From NCBI GenBank assembly GCA_024235795.1, contig JACKLR010000002.1, positions 124,001 to 188,000 on the forward strand: DNA of 64,000 bases. Reading direction: 5' to 3'. Shown in pieces: positions 44,588-54,904 of the stretch (position 1 is its first letter; each line of letters starts with the position of its first letter). The DNA comes from Burkholderiales bacterium. Its GTDB lineage: Bacteria > Pseudomonadota > Gammaproteobacteria > Burkholderiales > Nitrosomonadaceae. The notes below the pieces were generated by a model, which was given only the letters and a program-made list of their open reading frames with translations, had not been told where the DNA came from and searched no databases. Made by a program: the position numbers and the translations under genes.

Positions 44588-46234
44588 ATGTCAGCAAAAG
44601 AAGTGAAATTTGGAGATGTAGCGCGCCATAAATTGATAGATGGAGTTAATATTCTGGCTGATGCCGTAAAAGTAACACTGGGACCCAAAGGCCGCAATGT
44701 CGTTCTGGATCGTGCCTACGGTGCGCCGACAATTACCAAGGATGGTGTTTCAGTTGCCAAAGAAATTGAACTGAAAGACAAGTTTGAAAACATGGGTGCA
44801 CAGATGCTCAAGGAAGTTTCCAGCAAAACTTCTGATGTAGCCGGTGATGGTACTACGACGGCTACCGTTTTGGCGCAGTCTATTGTAAAAGAAGGCATGC
44901 GTTATGTTGCTGCTGGTATGAATCCTATGGATCTGAAGCGCGGTATCGATAAAGCTGTCGGTTTGACGGTTGAGGAACTCAAGAAGATGTCCAAACCCTG
45001 TGCGACTGCAAAGGAAATTGCGCAGGTCGGCAGTATTTCTGCAAACTCTGATACCGAAATTGGCCAGATTATCGCTGACGCAATGGATAAAGTTGGCAAG
45101 GAAGGTGTTATTACTGTTGAAGATGGTTCCGGCCTGCAAAATGAGCTGGAAGTGGTTGAAGGGATGCAGTTTGACCGCGGTTATCTGTCTCCTTATTTCG
45201 TGAGCAGCGCTGAAAAACAAATTGCGTTGCTGGATAATCCGTATATTTTGCTGCACGACAAAAAGATTTCCAATATACGCGATTTGCTGCCTGTTCTGGA
45301 GCAGGTTGCCAAAGCCAGTAGGCCGTTACTGATTATCGCTGAAGATATCGAAGGCGAGGCGCTGGCTACACTGGTGGTTAATAATATCCGTGGTATCCTG
45401 AAAACATGTGCTGTTAAGGCGCCCGGTTTTGGTGATCGTCGTAAAGCCATGCTGGAAGACATTGCAATTCTCACAGGCGGTACAGTGATTGCTGAAGAAG
45501 TTGGTTTGTCACTGGAAAAAATCACGTTGGAAAATCTGGGTCAAGCCAAACGTGTTGAAGTTGGCAAGGAAAATACCACTATTATCGATGGCGCCGGCGA
45601 TGCGGCTAATATCGAAGGCCGCGTTCAGCAGATTCGCAATCAAATCGAAGACGCGACCAGCGACTATGACAAGGAAAAATTGCAAGAACGAGTAGCTAAA
45701 CTCGCTGGTGGTGTTGCATTGATTAAGGTCGGCGCGGCGACTGAAGTGGAAATGAAAGAGAAAAAAGCACGCGTAGAAGATGCGTTGCATGCGACACGCG
45801 CAGCGGTTGAAGAAGGTGTGATTCCCGGTGGTGGCGTTGCTCTGCTGCGAACCATTTCGGTTATCAGTAAACTAAAAGGCGATAATCACGATCAGGATGC
45901 TGGTATCAAAATTGTGATTCGCGCACTGGAAGAGCCGTTGCGCCAGATTGTAACCAATTCTGGCGACGAGCCTTCCGTGGTTGTCAACAAAGTTATGGAA
46001 GGCAGCGGTAACTATGGTTATAACGCTTCTACCGGTGATTATGGCGATATGGTAGAAAGCGGTGTGCTGGATCCAACCAAAGTAACGCGTTCGGCACTGC
46101 AGAATGCAGCTTCTATTGCCAGTTTGATACTGACAACCGATGCAATGGTTGCTGAATTGCCAAAAGAAGAATCTGCAGCTCCCGGCATGGGTGGCATGGG
46201 TGGCATGGGTGGCATGGGCGGCATGGACATGTAA
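44588..46234 (+). CDS. groEL: Chaperonin GroEL
   Basis: The 548-aa chaperonin forms double heptameric rings and refolds proteins with ATP. VTLGPKGRNVVLD, the ATP-binding DGVSVAKEIEL and GDGTTTATVLA are intact. The C-terminus is the flexible GGM repeat (GGMGGMGGMGGMDM). An intrinsic terminator follows. The gene is directly downstream of groES. Confidence 0.98.
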   Translation: MSAKEVKFGDVARHKLIDGVNILADAVKVTLGPKGRNVVLDRAYGAPTITKDGVSVAKEIELKDKFENMGAQMLKEVSSKTSDVAGDGTTTATVLAQSIVKEGMRYVAAGMNPMDLKRGIDKAVGLTVEELKKMSKPCATAKEIAQVGSISANSDTEIGQIIADAMDKVGKEGVITVEDGSGLQNELEVVEGMQFDRGYLSPYFVSSAEKQIALLDNPYILLHDKKISNIRDLLPVLEQVAKASRPLLIIAEDIEGEALATLVVNNIRGILKTCAVKAPGFGDRRKAMLEDIAILTGGTVIAEEVGLSLEKITLENLGQAKRVEVGKENTTIIDGAGDAANIEGRVQQIRNQIEDATSDYDKEKLQERVAKLAGGVALIKVGAATEVEMKEKKARVEDALHATRAAVEEGVIPGGGVALLRTISVISKLKGDNHDQDAGIKIVIRALEEPLRQIVTNSGDEPSVVVNKVMEGSGNYGYNASTGDYGDMVESGVLDPTKVTRSALQNAASIASLILTTDAMVAELPKEESAAPGMGGMGGMGGMGGMDM

Positions 46235-46288
46235 TGACGCTGTGACGCTTATTGCGTAACGCATAACCATATCTCTGGTTTAACGCAG

Positions 46289-46325
46289 GCAACAACCCTT
46301 GAATAGAGGGTTGTTGCTTTTTTTT
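46289..46325 (+). terminator. Rho-independent terminator after groESL
   Basis: An 11-bp perfect stem GCAACAACCCT/AGGGTTGTTGC with a 7-nt loop is followed by eight T residues. It lies 55 bp after the groEL stop. Confidence 0.93.
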
Positions 46326-46426
46326 AAGTAAACAGATTGCTGAAGTGAGCTGATCAATAGAATATCCATGCTAATCATATCCTATCTTCTTTTTTGATAT
46401 GATCGATACGTGATACATTTTATCTT

Positions 46427-47179
46427 ATGAATAAATACAAAGATTATTCGCCATCTGAAGATTTGCTGAAGGACCGTGTGATTCTCGTGACTGGCGCAGG
46501 GCAAGGGTTAGGCCGTACAGCGGCAATTGCGTATGCAAAACATGGCGCGACGGTTATTCTGCATGGCAGAAAAGTAGAAAAACTTGAGCGCGTGTATGAT
46601 GAGATTGAGATGCTTGGCAAGGCTCAGCCACTTATCTATCCACTGGATTTGGAAAAAGCGACAGAAAACGATTTTATGCTTTTGGCTCAGGCAATTGCTG
46701 AACAATTGGAGCGTCTGGATGGCATTTTGCATAATGCTGCGTTTCTTTATGGACCGAGTCCAATGGAAAATCAGCCAATGGAACAATGGCAGACGCTGTT
46801 GAAGGTTAATCTGATTGCGCCGTTTGCGCTGACAAAAGCATGTCTACCGTTATTAAAAGCGTCACCGGATGCCAGTGTCGTAATGACGGCAAGTACGCAA
46901 GGTCATAATCCGACAGCGTACTGGGGCGGTTTTTCGGTTGCCAAGGCAGGCGTTGAGGCATTGGTAAAGCTGCAAGCGGACGAATGGAATGCTCGGCCAA
47001 ATTTGCGCATTAATGCGTTAATCCCTGGCGTTGTAAATACGCCACAACGAGCCAAAACACATCCCGGCGAAACCAAAACGACATTGACTCAACCTGAAGC
47101 TCTAATGTCTCATTACTTATTTCTCATGGGGCCAGACAGTAAAGCAGTAAATGGAGAAATTATACTTTGTCAAACATAG
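46427..47179 (+). CDS. yciK: YciK-family short-chain dehydrogenase/reductase
   Basis: The 250-aa SDR has the nucleotide motif TGAGQGLG, the NAA-type motif HNAAFLYGP and the catalytic region TASTQGHNPTAYWGGFSVAK. The family start (DYSPSEDLLKDRVILVTGAG) matches YciK. The usual YxxxK is FSVAK, so the catalytic Tyr is replaced by Phe; the DNA reads TTT with no ambiguity. Another Tyr four residues earlier (AYWGG) might substitute, or the enzyme may be altered. The substrate is unknown. Confidence 0.83.
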   Translation: MNKYKDYSPSEDLLKDRVILVTGAGQGLGRTAAIAYAKHGATVILHGRKVEKLERVYDEIEMLGKAQPLIYPLDLEKATENDFMLLAQAIAEQLERLDGILHNAAFLYGPSPMENQPMEQWQTLLKVNLIAPFALTKACLPLLKASPDASVVMTASTQGHNPTAYWGGFSVAKAGVEALVKLQADEWNARPNLRINALIPGVVNTPQRAKTHPGETKTTLTQPEALMSHYLFLMGPDSKAVNGEIILCQT

Positions 47180-47248
47180 CGCTGAGTGCTCATAAGCAGA
47201 TAAACGGGTATAATTATTAAGTTGTGCAACGGGTAAATGCAGCGTGTA

Positions 47249-47333
<85 letters not shown>

Positions 47334-47486
47334 TGGATGCTGTACGATATTACAACAACTGCAGATTAACAATCCTGTTCTAGCGTAAATGGGGTAACAA
47401 AATAATCAAACACTATAATATGGTTATAATTTTGTAACCTCATTCATAATTCAGTTTTTCATGTTGTTATTCAATCAGGAATTTTA

Positions 47487-48791
47487 ATGCGATCAAATGT
47501 AGAAAATATCGGTGCATTAGAGCGTCGTATAGACATATCAATTTCACAGGATCAAATACAGGATGAAGTCAACAAGCGTTTGAAGCAGTTGGCGAAAAAA
47601 ACCAAAATGCATGGCTTTCGTCCCGGCAAGGTTCCATTGCAACTAGTATCGCAACGTTATGGTGCTGAAGTTCAGCAGGAAGTCCTTGGAGATGCGTTGA
47701 ATAAAGAATTCAGTGAAGCTGTCAAGGAACATAATCTGCAGGTTGTCGGTTATCCACGTTACGAAACGAGGCAGGACAATGATAATCATGAGCAATTCGC
47801 ATTCAGTGCACAATTTGAAGTTTATCCCGATATCGTTGTGGGTGACTTAAGCCAACAGACGATTGAAAAACCTGTGGCTCAGGTAAATGCAGAAGATGTC
47901 GATAAAACAATCGAAATGATCCGTAAACAGCAGGTACAGTACCAGGCGATAGATCGGGCAGTTATGGAAGGAGATCGCGCAAAGCTGGATTATCATGGCA
48001 AACTGGAAGGGAATGATTTTGAAGGTGGTCAGGCCAAGGATGTCTATCTGATTGTCGGTGATGGGAAATTCATGAAAGAATTTGAAACGGCACTGGTTGG
48101 GATGAATGTTGGCGAGGAAAAATCTTTTGATGTGACTTTTCCAGAAGATTATCACGGTAAAGAAGTAGCCGGAAAAACTGTCACATTTGAAATAAAGCTG
48201 AAATCGGTGGAATTGCCCGTTTTGCCGGAAGTTGATGAAGAATTTGCCAAGGTACTGGGAATTCAGGATGGCAGTGTCGATAAAATGCGTGATGGTATAC
48301 GCCATGATTTGGAGCGAGAAGTTGTCAAACGGATCAAATCCCGGCTTAAAGAACAGGCAATGCGCTGTTTAATGGATACCACGCCAATAGACGCGCCGAA
48401 TGCTTTGGTCAATAAGGAAATCGAACGTTTAATGGAAAATACGCATAAGGATTTTACTTCGCGCGGCATGAATACAGATGATATGCAGCTGAAACCAGAA
48501 ATGTTCAAAGACAAAGCTGAACATCGAATAAAGCTTGGACTCATTCTGGCGGAGTTGCTAAAAGATCACAAATTAAAAGCAACGCCTGAGCAGATACGTG
48601 AAATTATAGAAGATAAAGCGCAGAACTATGACAATCCGGAAGAGGTCGTGAAATGGCATTATGCGTCCAAGGAACGTTTGCAGGAAGCAGAATCGTTCGC
48701 TTTGGAGGAGAATGTAGTGCGATGGGTGCTGCAACAAGTGCAAGTGGTCGAAAAACCAGTGACTTTTGACGAGCTAATGGGGATAGCCTGA
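47487..48791 (+). CDS. tig: Trigger factor
   Basis: The ribosome-associated chaperone and peptidyl-prolyl isomerase has 434 aa. The N-terminal ribosome-binding signature is GFRPGKVPLQLVSQRYG. The PPIase domain includes GDRAKLDYHGKLEGNDFEGG and VTFPEDYHGKEVAGKTVTFE. The C-terminal arm region follows. It starts the tig-clpP-clpX cluster, with only one base between it and clpP. Confidence 0.96.
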   Translation: MRSNVENIGALERRIDISISQDQIQDEVNKRLKQLAKKTKMHGFRPGKVPLQLVSQRYGAEVQQEVLGDALNKEFSEAVKEHNLQVVGYPRYETRQDNDNHEQFAFSAQFEVYPDIVVGDLSQQTIEKPVAQVNAEDVDKTIEMIRKQQVQYQAIDRAVMEGDRAKLDYHGKLEGNDFEGGQAKDVYLIVGDGKFMKEFETALVGMNVGEEKSFDVTFPEDYHGKEVAGKTVTFEIKLKSVELPVLPEVDEEFAKVLGIQDGSVDKMRDGIRHDLEREVVKRIKSRLKEQAMRCLMDTTPIDAPNALVNKEIERLMENTHKDFTSRGMNTDDMQLKPEMFKDKAEHRIKLGLILAELLKDHKLKATPEQIREIIEDKAQNYDNPEEVVKWHYASKERLQEAESFALEENVVRWVLQQVQVVEKPVTFDELMGIA

Positions 48792-48792
48792 T

Positions 48793-49437
48793 ATGACAGA
48801 AAAATTTGAATGGCAACAGGATATGATGGCACCGAGAAACTTGGGCCTGATCCCGATGGTCATAGAAACAAGTGGACGAGGGGAACGTGCTTATGATATT
48901 TATTCACGTTTATTAAAAGAAAGAGTTGTTTTTCTGGTTGGTCCTGTTAACGAGACAACTGCAAATCTGGTCGTTGCGCAACTGTTGTTTCTTGAATCTG
49001 AAAACGCAGAAAAGGATATTCATTTTTATATTAATTCACCCGGTGGTGTGGTATCAGCCGGGCTTGCTATTTACGATACAATGCAATACATTAAACCCGA
49101 TATCAGTACGTTATGTATCGGACAGGCTGCGAGTATGGGCGCTCTACTGTTGACTTCCGGCGCAAAAGGAAAACGGTACTGTCTGCCAAATTCGCGCGTT
49201 ATGATCCATCAGCCTCTCGGAGGCTTCCAGGGTCAGGCATCTGATATAGAAATCCATGCCAGAGAGATCTTGTATTTAAGATCGCGTTTGAATGAAATTA
49301 TGGCGCAACATACTGGTCAGCCGGTGACAGTGATTGAAAAAGATACCGATCGGGATAATTTTTTGAGTGCTGAAGAGTCGGTCAATTACGGACTGGTGGA
49401 TGGTGTGCTAACGCATCGTGATGAAGCTACCGATTAA
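48793..49437 (+). CDS. clpP: ATP-dependent Clp protease proteolytic subunit
   Basis: The 214-aa serine peptidase forms the Clp barrel. The catalytic Ser is in GQAASMGALLLTSG, the His in MIHQPLGGFQGQA, and the Asp in the C-terminal third. The N-terminal IPMVIETSGRGERAYDIYSR is the usual propeptide/axial-loop start. It is one base after tig and is followed by clpX, its unfoldase partner. Confidence 0.97.
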   Translation: MTEKFEWQQDMMAPRNLGLIPMVIETSGRGERAYDIYSRLLKERVVFLVGPVNETTANLVVAQLLFLESENAEKDIHFYINSPGGVVSAGLAIYDTMQYIKPDISTLCIGQAASMGALLLTSGAKGKRYCLPNSRVMIHQPLGGFQGQASDIEIHAREILYLRSRLNEIMAQHTGQPVTVIEKDTDRDNFLSAEESVNYGLVDGVLTHRDEATD

Positions 49438-49521
49438 GCTGCATGACCTTGTTTAAACTATGTATAAAGTGAAAATTTTTTTTAACCATTTATCGGCTCT
49501 ATGACGACAGGATAAACATAT

Positions 49522-50799
49522 ATGCCAGACAAAACGAATAGCGAAAAACTGCTTTATTGTTCTTTTTGCGGTAAAAGTCAACATGAAGTGCGAAAATTGA
49601 TCGCAGGCCCTTCAGTTTTTATCTGTGATGAGTGTATAGAGCTTTGTAATGACATCATCCGTGAAGAAATGCAGGGTGATGAAGCCACCAAACTGGTTAA
49701 ATCCAATTTGCCCGTACCCCATGAGATCAATCAGACACTCAATCAATACGTCATTGGTCAGGATGCCGCGAAGAAGATTTTATCGGTTGCTGTTTATAAT
49801 CATTATAAGCGCCTGAAAAATATGGCGAAAGTAAGTGATGGCGATGATATAGAATTATCCAAGAGCAATATTTTACTGATTGGTCCGACGGGTTCGGGTA
49901 AAACATTGTTGGCTCAAACATTAGCACGCTTGCTGGATGTGCCTTTTATCATGGCTGATGCCACAGCGTTGACTGAAGCAGGCTATGTGGGTGAGGACGT
50001 CGAGAATATCATTCAAAAGTTACTGCAAAAGTGTAATTATGATGCCGAGAAGGCGCAGCGCGGTATTGTTTATATTGATGAAATAGACAAGATCTCACGC
50101 AAGTCAGATAACCCATCAATTACCCGTGATGTTTCAGGTGAAGGTGTGCAACAAGCATTGTTGAAACTGATTGAGGGCACTACAGCAATGGTACCGCCAC
50201 AGGGTGGACGTAAACATCCTAATCAGGAATTTGTTCAAGTTGATACAACAAATATATTGTTCATCTGTGGTGGTGCATTCGATGGTCTTGATAAAGTTAT
50301 TCGTGCGCGTTCCGAGAAGGGTGGTATTGGATTCGGCGCAGATGTCAGGAGCCAAAAGCGAAAAGATATCAATAAAGTTTTACAGGATGTTGAGCCGGAA
50401 GATCTGGTCAAATTTGGATTGATACCGGAATTTGTCGGGCGCCTGCCAGTTGTTGCAACCCTTGATGAGTTAAATGAAGATGCTTTGGTTCAGATATTAA
50501 CCGAACCCAAAAACGCTTTGGTTAAGCAATACTGGAAAATGTTTAACATGGAAGGTGGGGTTGATCTGGAATTTCGTGAGCCAGCACTCAGGGCAATAGC
50601 CAGAAAAGCCTTGTCGCGCAAGACAGGTGCGCGTGGTTTACGCTCAATCATGGAGGATATCCTGTTGGATATCATGTATGATCTGCCGTCTTTGGAAAAT
50701 GTTACCAAAGTAGTAATTGATTACAACGCTGCAAATGAGGATATCAAGCCTATTTTGATTTACTCGGATCAGCAGAAAGTTGCCAAAACATCCAGCTAA
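49522..50799 (+). CDS. clpX: ATP-dependent Clp protease ATP-binding subunit ClpX
   Basis: The 425-aa AAA+ unfoldase has an N-terminal C4 zinc domain (CSFCGKSQ and CDECIELC), Walker A GPTGSGKT, Walker B VYIDEIDK, pore-loop GYVG and the ClpP-contacting IGF loop (GGIGFGAD). It lies 84 bp after clpP. Confidence 0.97.
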   Translation: MPDKTNSEKLLYCSFCGKSQHEVRKLIAGPSVFICDECIELCNDIIREEMQGDEATKLVKSNLPVPHEINQTLNQYVIGQDAAKKILSVAVYNHYKRLKNMAKVSDGDDIELSKSNILLIGPTGSGKTLLAQTLARLLDVPFIMADATALTEAGYVGEDVENIIQKLLQKCNYDAEKAQRGIVYIDEIDKISRKSDNPSITRDVSGEGVQQALLKLIEGTTAMVPPQGGRKHPNQEFVQVDTTNILFICGGAFDGLDKVIRARSEKGGIGFGADVRSQKRKDINKVLQDVEPEDLVKFGLIPEFVGRLPVVATLDELNEDALVQILTEPKNALVKQYWKMFNMEGGVDLEFREPALRAIARKALSRKTGARGLRSIMEDILLDIMYDLPSLENVTKVVIDYNAANEDIKPILIYSDQQKVAKTSS

Positions 50800-51176
50800 T
50801 AAAACCATTTAAAGGGAATATTTTTTAGTGTCCCTTTCGGAATGGTTTAAACCCCTCGACTTTAAGTCGAGGGTTGTTCGGTTTGCATTTTTTGATTGCA
50901 TCAAGAATTAAAGAATATTCCTGGTTTTATCATTCCTCGTTTTTCCTTACAGATTCTCTGACACGTCGTAATGTCCAAACGGGTATGGTCCAAGGGAATT
51001 GGACTGTCCTGTCAATGTAAAATTCTTTTAAGCGATAAAACAAACAGAAAAAATCCTTGCTGTTTTTTTTATTTAGTAAAAAGATATGTGTTACTGTATA
51101 TTTGTCTTGAGATTTTGATGAACAGCCATATACTCATTATAAGAGTAACAACCTAATTTTGGAAAATTAAGCAGAT
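50800..51176. other. Intergenic region between clpX and lon
   Basis: Apart from a 21-nt perfect hairpin at 50853-50873, no supported gene was found. A small frame at 50971-51156 has no ribosome-binding site or homology signal. The lon promoter should lie here. Confidence 0.5.
50853..50873. terminator. Possible terminator or regulatory hairpin
   Basis: CCCTCGACTTTAAGTCGAGGG is a perfect palindrome with a single central T. It lies 54 bp after clpX. A short T-rich stretch (GTTGTTCGGTTT) follows, so terminator strength is uncertain. Confidence 0.5.
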
Positions 51177-53594
51177 ATGACTTCCTTAGTTGATGATTCC
51201 GAACAATTGATACTGCCACTTCTTCCGCTTCGGGATGTGGTTGTATTTCCTCATATGGTGATTCCATTGTTTGTAGGGCGACAAAAGTCGATTAAAGCGC
51301 TTGAACTCGCGATGGAGTCCAATAAAAACATTCTGCTGGTGGCGCAGAAAATAGCCTCCAAGGATGATCCGGAACCTGAAGATATGTATGATGTATGCAG
51401 TGTTGCAAACATTTTACAGATGCTCAAATTGCCGGATGGTACGGTAAAGGTTCTGGTAGAAGGGAATCAACGTGCACGCATACTTGAATTTGTCGATTCT
51501 GAAAGTCATTTCGATGGAAGAGCCGTTCGGATTAATCAAGAGCTGGATGATAAGCCTGAAGCAGAGGCAATGCGGCGTGCACTAATGACTCAATTTGATC
51601 AATACGTAAAACTCAACAAAAAAATACCACCCGAAATAATCACTTCATTAGGCGGTATTGATGAAGCCGGACGCCTTGCAGATACGATTGCTGCTTATCT
51701 TCCGCTTAAGCTTGAACAAAAGCAAGAAGTACTGGAGATATTTGACGTCACAAAACGGCTTGAACATTTGCTGGGCCTGCTGGAAACAGAATTGGATATC
51801 CTTCAGGTAGAGAAGCGCATACGCGGAAGAGTCAAGCGCCAGATGGAGAAAAGCCAGCGTGATTATTACCTGAATGAACAGGTTAAAGCCATTCAGAAAG
51901 AATTGGGTGAAGGTGAAGATGGTGCCGATCTGGAGGAAATAGAGCGGAAAATCAAGGCTGCGCAGATGCCTAAAGAGGCGCGTGAAAAAGCCGAATCAGA
52001 GCTGAAGAAATTACGTCTCATGTCACCCATGTCTGCAGAAGCGACTGTAGTAAGGAATTACATCGATGCTCTGGTTGGTTTGCCGTGGAAAAAAAGAAGC
52101 AAAATCAGCAAGGATCTTGAAGCGGCAGAAGCTATCTTGAATGAGGATCATTATGGTCTCGAAAAAGTCAAAGAAAGAATCATCGAGTATCTGGCCGTTC
52201 AGCAACGTGTTGACAAAATGAAAGCGCCGATACTTTGCCTTGTCGGACCGCCGGGTGTTGGTAAAACCTCGCTGGGTCAGTCCGTTGCACGCGCAGTAAA
52301 CCGGAAATTTGTGCGTATGGCTTTGGGAGGCGTCAGGGACGAGGCTGAAATACGCGGGCACCGTAAAACCTATATTGGTTCGATGCCTGGAAAAATCCTG
52401 CACAACATGACCAAGGTGGGTGTTAAAAATCCATTATTTCTGTTGGACGAGGTGGATAAAATGGGAATGGATTTTCGTGGAGATCCTTCCTCAGCGCTAT
52501 TGGAAGTACTCGATCCTGAGCAGAATCATACCTTCGTCGATCATTATGTTGAAGTTGAATATGATTTGTCGGAAGTGATGTTTGTTGCAACTGCCAATTC
52601 ATTGAATATCCCGCCAGCATTGCTTGACCGGCTGGAAGTAATCCAGCTGTCGGGTTATACCGAGGATGAAAAACTCAATATTGCGGCAAAATATCTGTTA
52701 CCAAAGCAATTAAAGAATCACGGCCTGAAAAAAAGTGAAATTGTACTTTCTGAGGCGGCACTAAGAGATATTATTCGTTTTTATACTCGTGAGTCGGGTG
52801 TGCGTTCGCTGGAGCGAGAAATTTCCAAAATATGCCGGAAAGCAGTCAAGATGCTGCTGCTCGATAAAGAAAAAGGAAAGGTTTCAGTTACATCGCGAAA
52901 TCTTGACAAGTTTTTGGGCGTGCGCCGCTTTTCATATGGCGTAGCCGAAAAAGAAAATCAGGTTGGGCAGGTTACCGGATTGGCTTGGACCGAGGTGGGT
53001 GGTGAATTATTGACTATAGAGGCAGTCGCAGTGCCTGGAAAAGGAAAAACCATTACCACCGGAAAGCTGGGCGAGGTCATGCAGGAATCCATACAGGCTG
53101 CTTTGTCGGTTGTACGTAGCCGGTCGCACCTGTTAGGTATACCGGAAGATTTTTATCAGAAGATGGATATACATATCCATCTGCCGGAAGGCGCTACCCC
53201 TAAAGATGGTCCCAGTGCTGGTATCGGTATTTGTGTGGCTATGGTATCTGTCCTGACGGATATTGCTGTTAGATCGGATGTGGCGATGACCGGAGAGATT
53301 ACATTGCGTGGTGAAGTTCTGCCTATTGGTGGACTCAAGGAAAAATTGCTTGCGGCACACCGTGGTGGTATCAAAAAAGTGATCATCCCGGAAAAGAACG
53401 TCAAGGATCTGGTAGATATCCCTGATAATATTAAAAGTCAGTTGATTATCAAGTCAGTTAAATGGATTGACCAGGTTCTGGATATTGCGCTTGAACATAA
53501 ACCGCAATCCGTTCCGACGACAATATCGGCTTCAGCGGCTACAATGCAATCGGGTACTGAAGATAAAATGACGGAACGCGTTATTAAACATTGA
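51177..53594 (+). CDS. lon: ATP-dependent Lon protease
   Basis: The 805-aa protease has the N-terminal substrate domain (LPLLPLRDVVVFPHMVIPLF), a coiled-coil linker, the AAA+ module (GPPGVGKTSLG and LLDEVDKMG) and the serine-lysine protease domain with Ser in PKDGPSAGIG and Lys in GGLKEKLLAAHRGGIKKVI. Full length and intact; it follows clpX in the usual betaproteobacterial order. Confidence 0.98.
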   Translation: MTSLVDDSEQLILPLLPLRDVVVFPHMVIPLFVGRQKSIKALELAMESNKNILLVAQKIASKDDPEPEDMYDVCSVANILQMLKLPDGTVKVLVEGNQRARILEFVDSESHFDGRAVRINQELDDKPEAEAMRRALMTQFDQYVKLNKKIPPEIITSLGGIDEAGRLADTIAAYLPLKLEQKQEVLEIFDVTKRLEHLLGLLETELDILQVEKRIRGRVKRQMEKSQRDYYLNEQVKAIQKELGEGEDGADLEEIERKIKAAQMPKEAREKAESELKKLRLMSPMSAEATVVRNYIDALVGLPWKKRSKISKDLEAAEAILNEDHYGLEKVKERIIEYLAVQQRVDKMKAPILCLVGPPGVGKTSLGQSVARAVNRKFVRMALGGVRDEAEIRGHRKTYIGSMPGKILHNMTKVGVKNPLFLLDEVDKMGMDFRGDPSSALLEVLDPEQNHTFVDHYVEVEYDLSEVMFVATANSLNIPPALLDRLEVIQLSGYTEDEKLNIAAKYLLPKQLKNHGLKKSEIVLSEAALRDIIRFYTRESGVRSLEREISKICRKAVKMLLLDKEKGKVSVTSRNLDKFLGVRRFSYGVAEKENQVGQVTGLAWTEVGGELLTIEAVAVPGKGKTITTGKLGEVMQESIQAALSVVRSRSHLLGIPEDFYQKMDIHIHLPEGATPKDGPSAGIGICVAMVSVLTDIAVRSDVAMTGEITLRGEVLPIGGLKEKLLAAHRGGIKKVIIPEKNVKDLVDIPDNIKSQLIIKSVKWIDQVLDIALEHKPQSVPTTISASAATMQSGTEDKMTERVIKH

Positions 53595-53698
53595 GTTCGC
53601 GCAGAGGCTGTTTTTCTAGCATAGAACAGCAGAAGAGTCAATCGCTGACATGCGTTTTGAATGACTGTATTGATTACACCTTAAGATACGTTAGGGGT

Positions 53699-54904
53699 CT
53701 ATTCTGATTCTGCGGTACGGATCAGCGGATTGGTTTGTGGTCTTCTGGAAATATCGTCAGCGATGGAGATTTTTTTCTCCACTTCCTGAATGCCAATATG
53801 GAAACCGGCGAAGCCGGGCATTACCACCTGATCAACGGCCATACCTATGATCTGTCCATTATACGGTGATATGATTTCGCTTCGATTATTCGTGATAGGA
53901 TCAGTCACCACGCCGAGTATTTTGTTTTTAGTAATCTTTTCTCCAAGCTGAACATGACTGGATAAAATACCGCCGTGGTCAACGCGTATCCAGGCGGACT
54001 GATAATAAACGGATTCCAGTTCAACCGGCACATGTTTGTTCTCTATCATGTTGAGATTGTTTAGCAGCGTCAGTATGCTTTTGACGCCGTATTGTACGGC
54101 GGATTCCTGGAGTGTTTGTGATTTTCCCGCTTCCAGCGTGACAGAAGGTATCCCGGCATTAACAGCAGCATGACGCAACATGCCCTCAGTTCCTTCGCTA
54201 TGCAAAATTACAGGTATGCCAAACAAATGTGCGAAAGCAGCAACTTCGGGATGATGCAGATTCCCTCTGATTTGTGGCAAATTTGTGCGGTAGGCGGAAC
54301 CGGTATGCAGGTCGACTAAAAAATGACAGTGATTGATTACTTCATGAAAGAACGAATGTGCGATGCGCGCAGCCGAACTGCCATACGGATCTCCAGGGAA
54401 ATAACGATTCAAATCACGACGGTCGGTCAAATAGCGCGATGAGCGATGGAATCCCTGTAGATTAACAATTGGTACGCCGATAACCACGCCAGACAAGTTT
54501 TCTGGATCAAGGTTGTGCAGGATGCGCCGGACAATTTCAATACCGTTTAACTCATCCCCGTGAATGGCCGCAGTCAAACACAGCACCGGCCCCTCTGTTG
54601 CGCCATTGACAACCAGTACAGGTGTCGGCAAATGTAAACCATCCAATGATTGCTGCGGCTTCCAGGAAAGCCGCATTGCATGTGCTGGAGGGACTTCGGT
54701 CGAAAGCAGAAGTAGCGTTTGTTGTGGTTGCGTTGCAATTTCAATTTGCAGAAGGTCAGCAATTCTATCTTCAGTCGGTCGGATTACATTGATTAGGGTA
54801 TCGCTAATACCTTCGGGCTCATGTTGAATGCCCTCATGAGGCTGGTGAGCAGCGCAGTTGAATGCTGCAACTAGTAATAACAGGCCTGAAATTATTTTCA
54901 ACAT
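53699..54904 (-). CDS. Periplasmic succinylglutamate desuccinylase/aspartoacylase-like protein
   Basis: The 401-aa protein has a signal peptide (MLKIISGLLLLVAAFNCAAH) and the zinc carboxypeptidase-like motif HGDELNG (His115, Glu118) with a second His in FLVDLHTGS. A conserved Glu occurs in SVTLEAGKSQ. The C-terminal beta domain suits the AstE/AspA family. Exported location is unusual for a desuccinylase and points to a peptide or envelope substrate. It is convergent with lon. Confidence 0.78.
   Translation of the reverse strand: MLKIISGLLLLVAAFNCAAHQPHEGIQHEPEGISDTLINVIRPTEDRIADLLQIEIATQPQQTLLLLSTEVPPAHAMRLSWKPQQSLDGLHLPTPVLVVNGATEGPVLCLTAAIHGDELNGIEIVRRILHNLDPENLSGVVIGVPIVNLQGFHRSSRYLTDRRDLNRYFPGDPYGSSAARIAHSFFHEVINHCHFLVDLHTGSAYRTNLPQIRGNLHHPEVAAFAHLFGIPVILHSEGTEGMLRHAAVNAGIPSVTLEAGKSQTLQESAVQYGVKSILTLLNNLNMIENKHVPVELESVYYQSAWIRVDHGGILSSHVQLGEKITKNKILGVVTDPITNNRSEIISPYNGQIIGMAVDQVVMPGFAGFHIGIQEVEKKISIADDISRRPQTNPLIRTAESE

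Noticed and set aside
45872..46270. Frame opposite to groEL with Cys/His repeats
   Set aside because: The PCHPCH pattern is the antisense of the GGM repeat of GroEL.
50971..51156. 61-aa frame between clpX and lon
   Set aside because: No ribosome-binding site or family; likely part of the lon leader.
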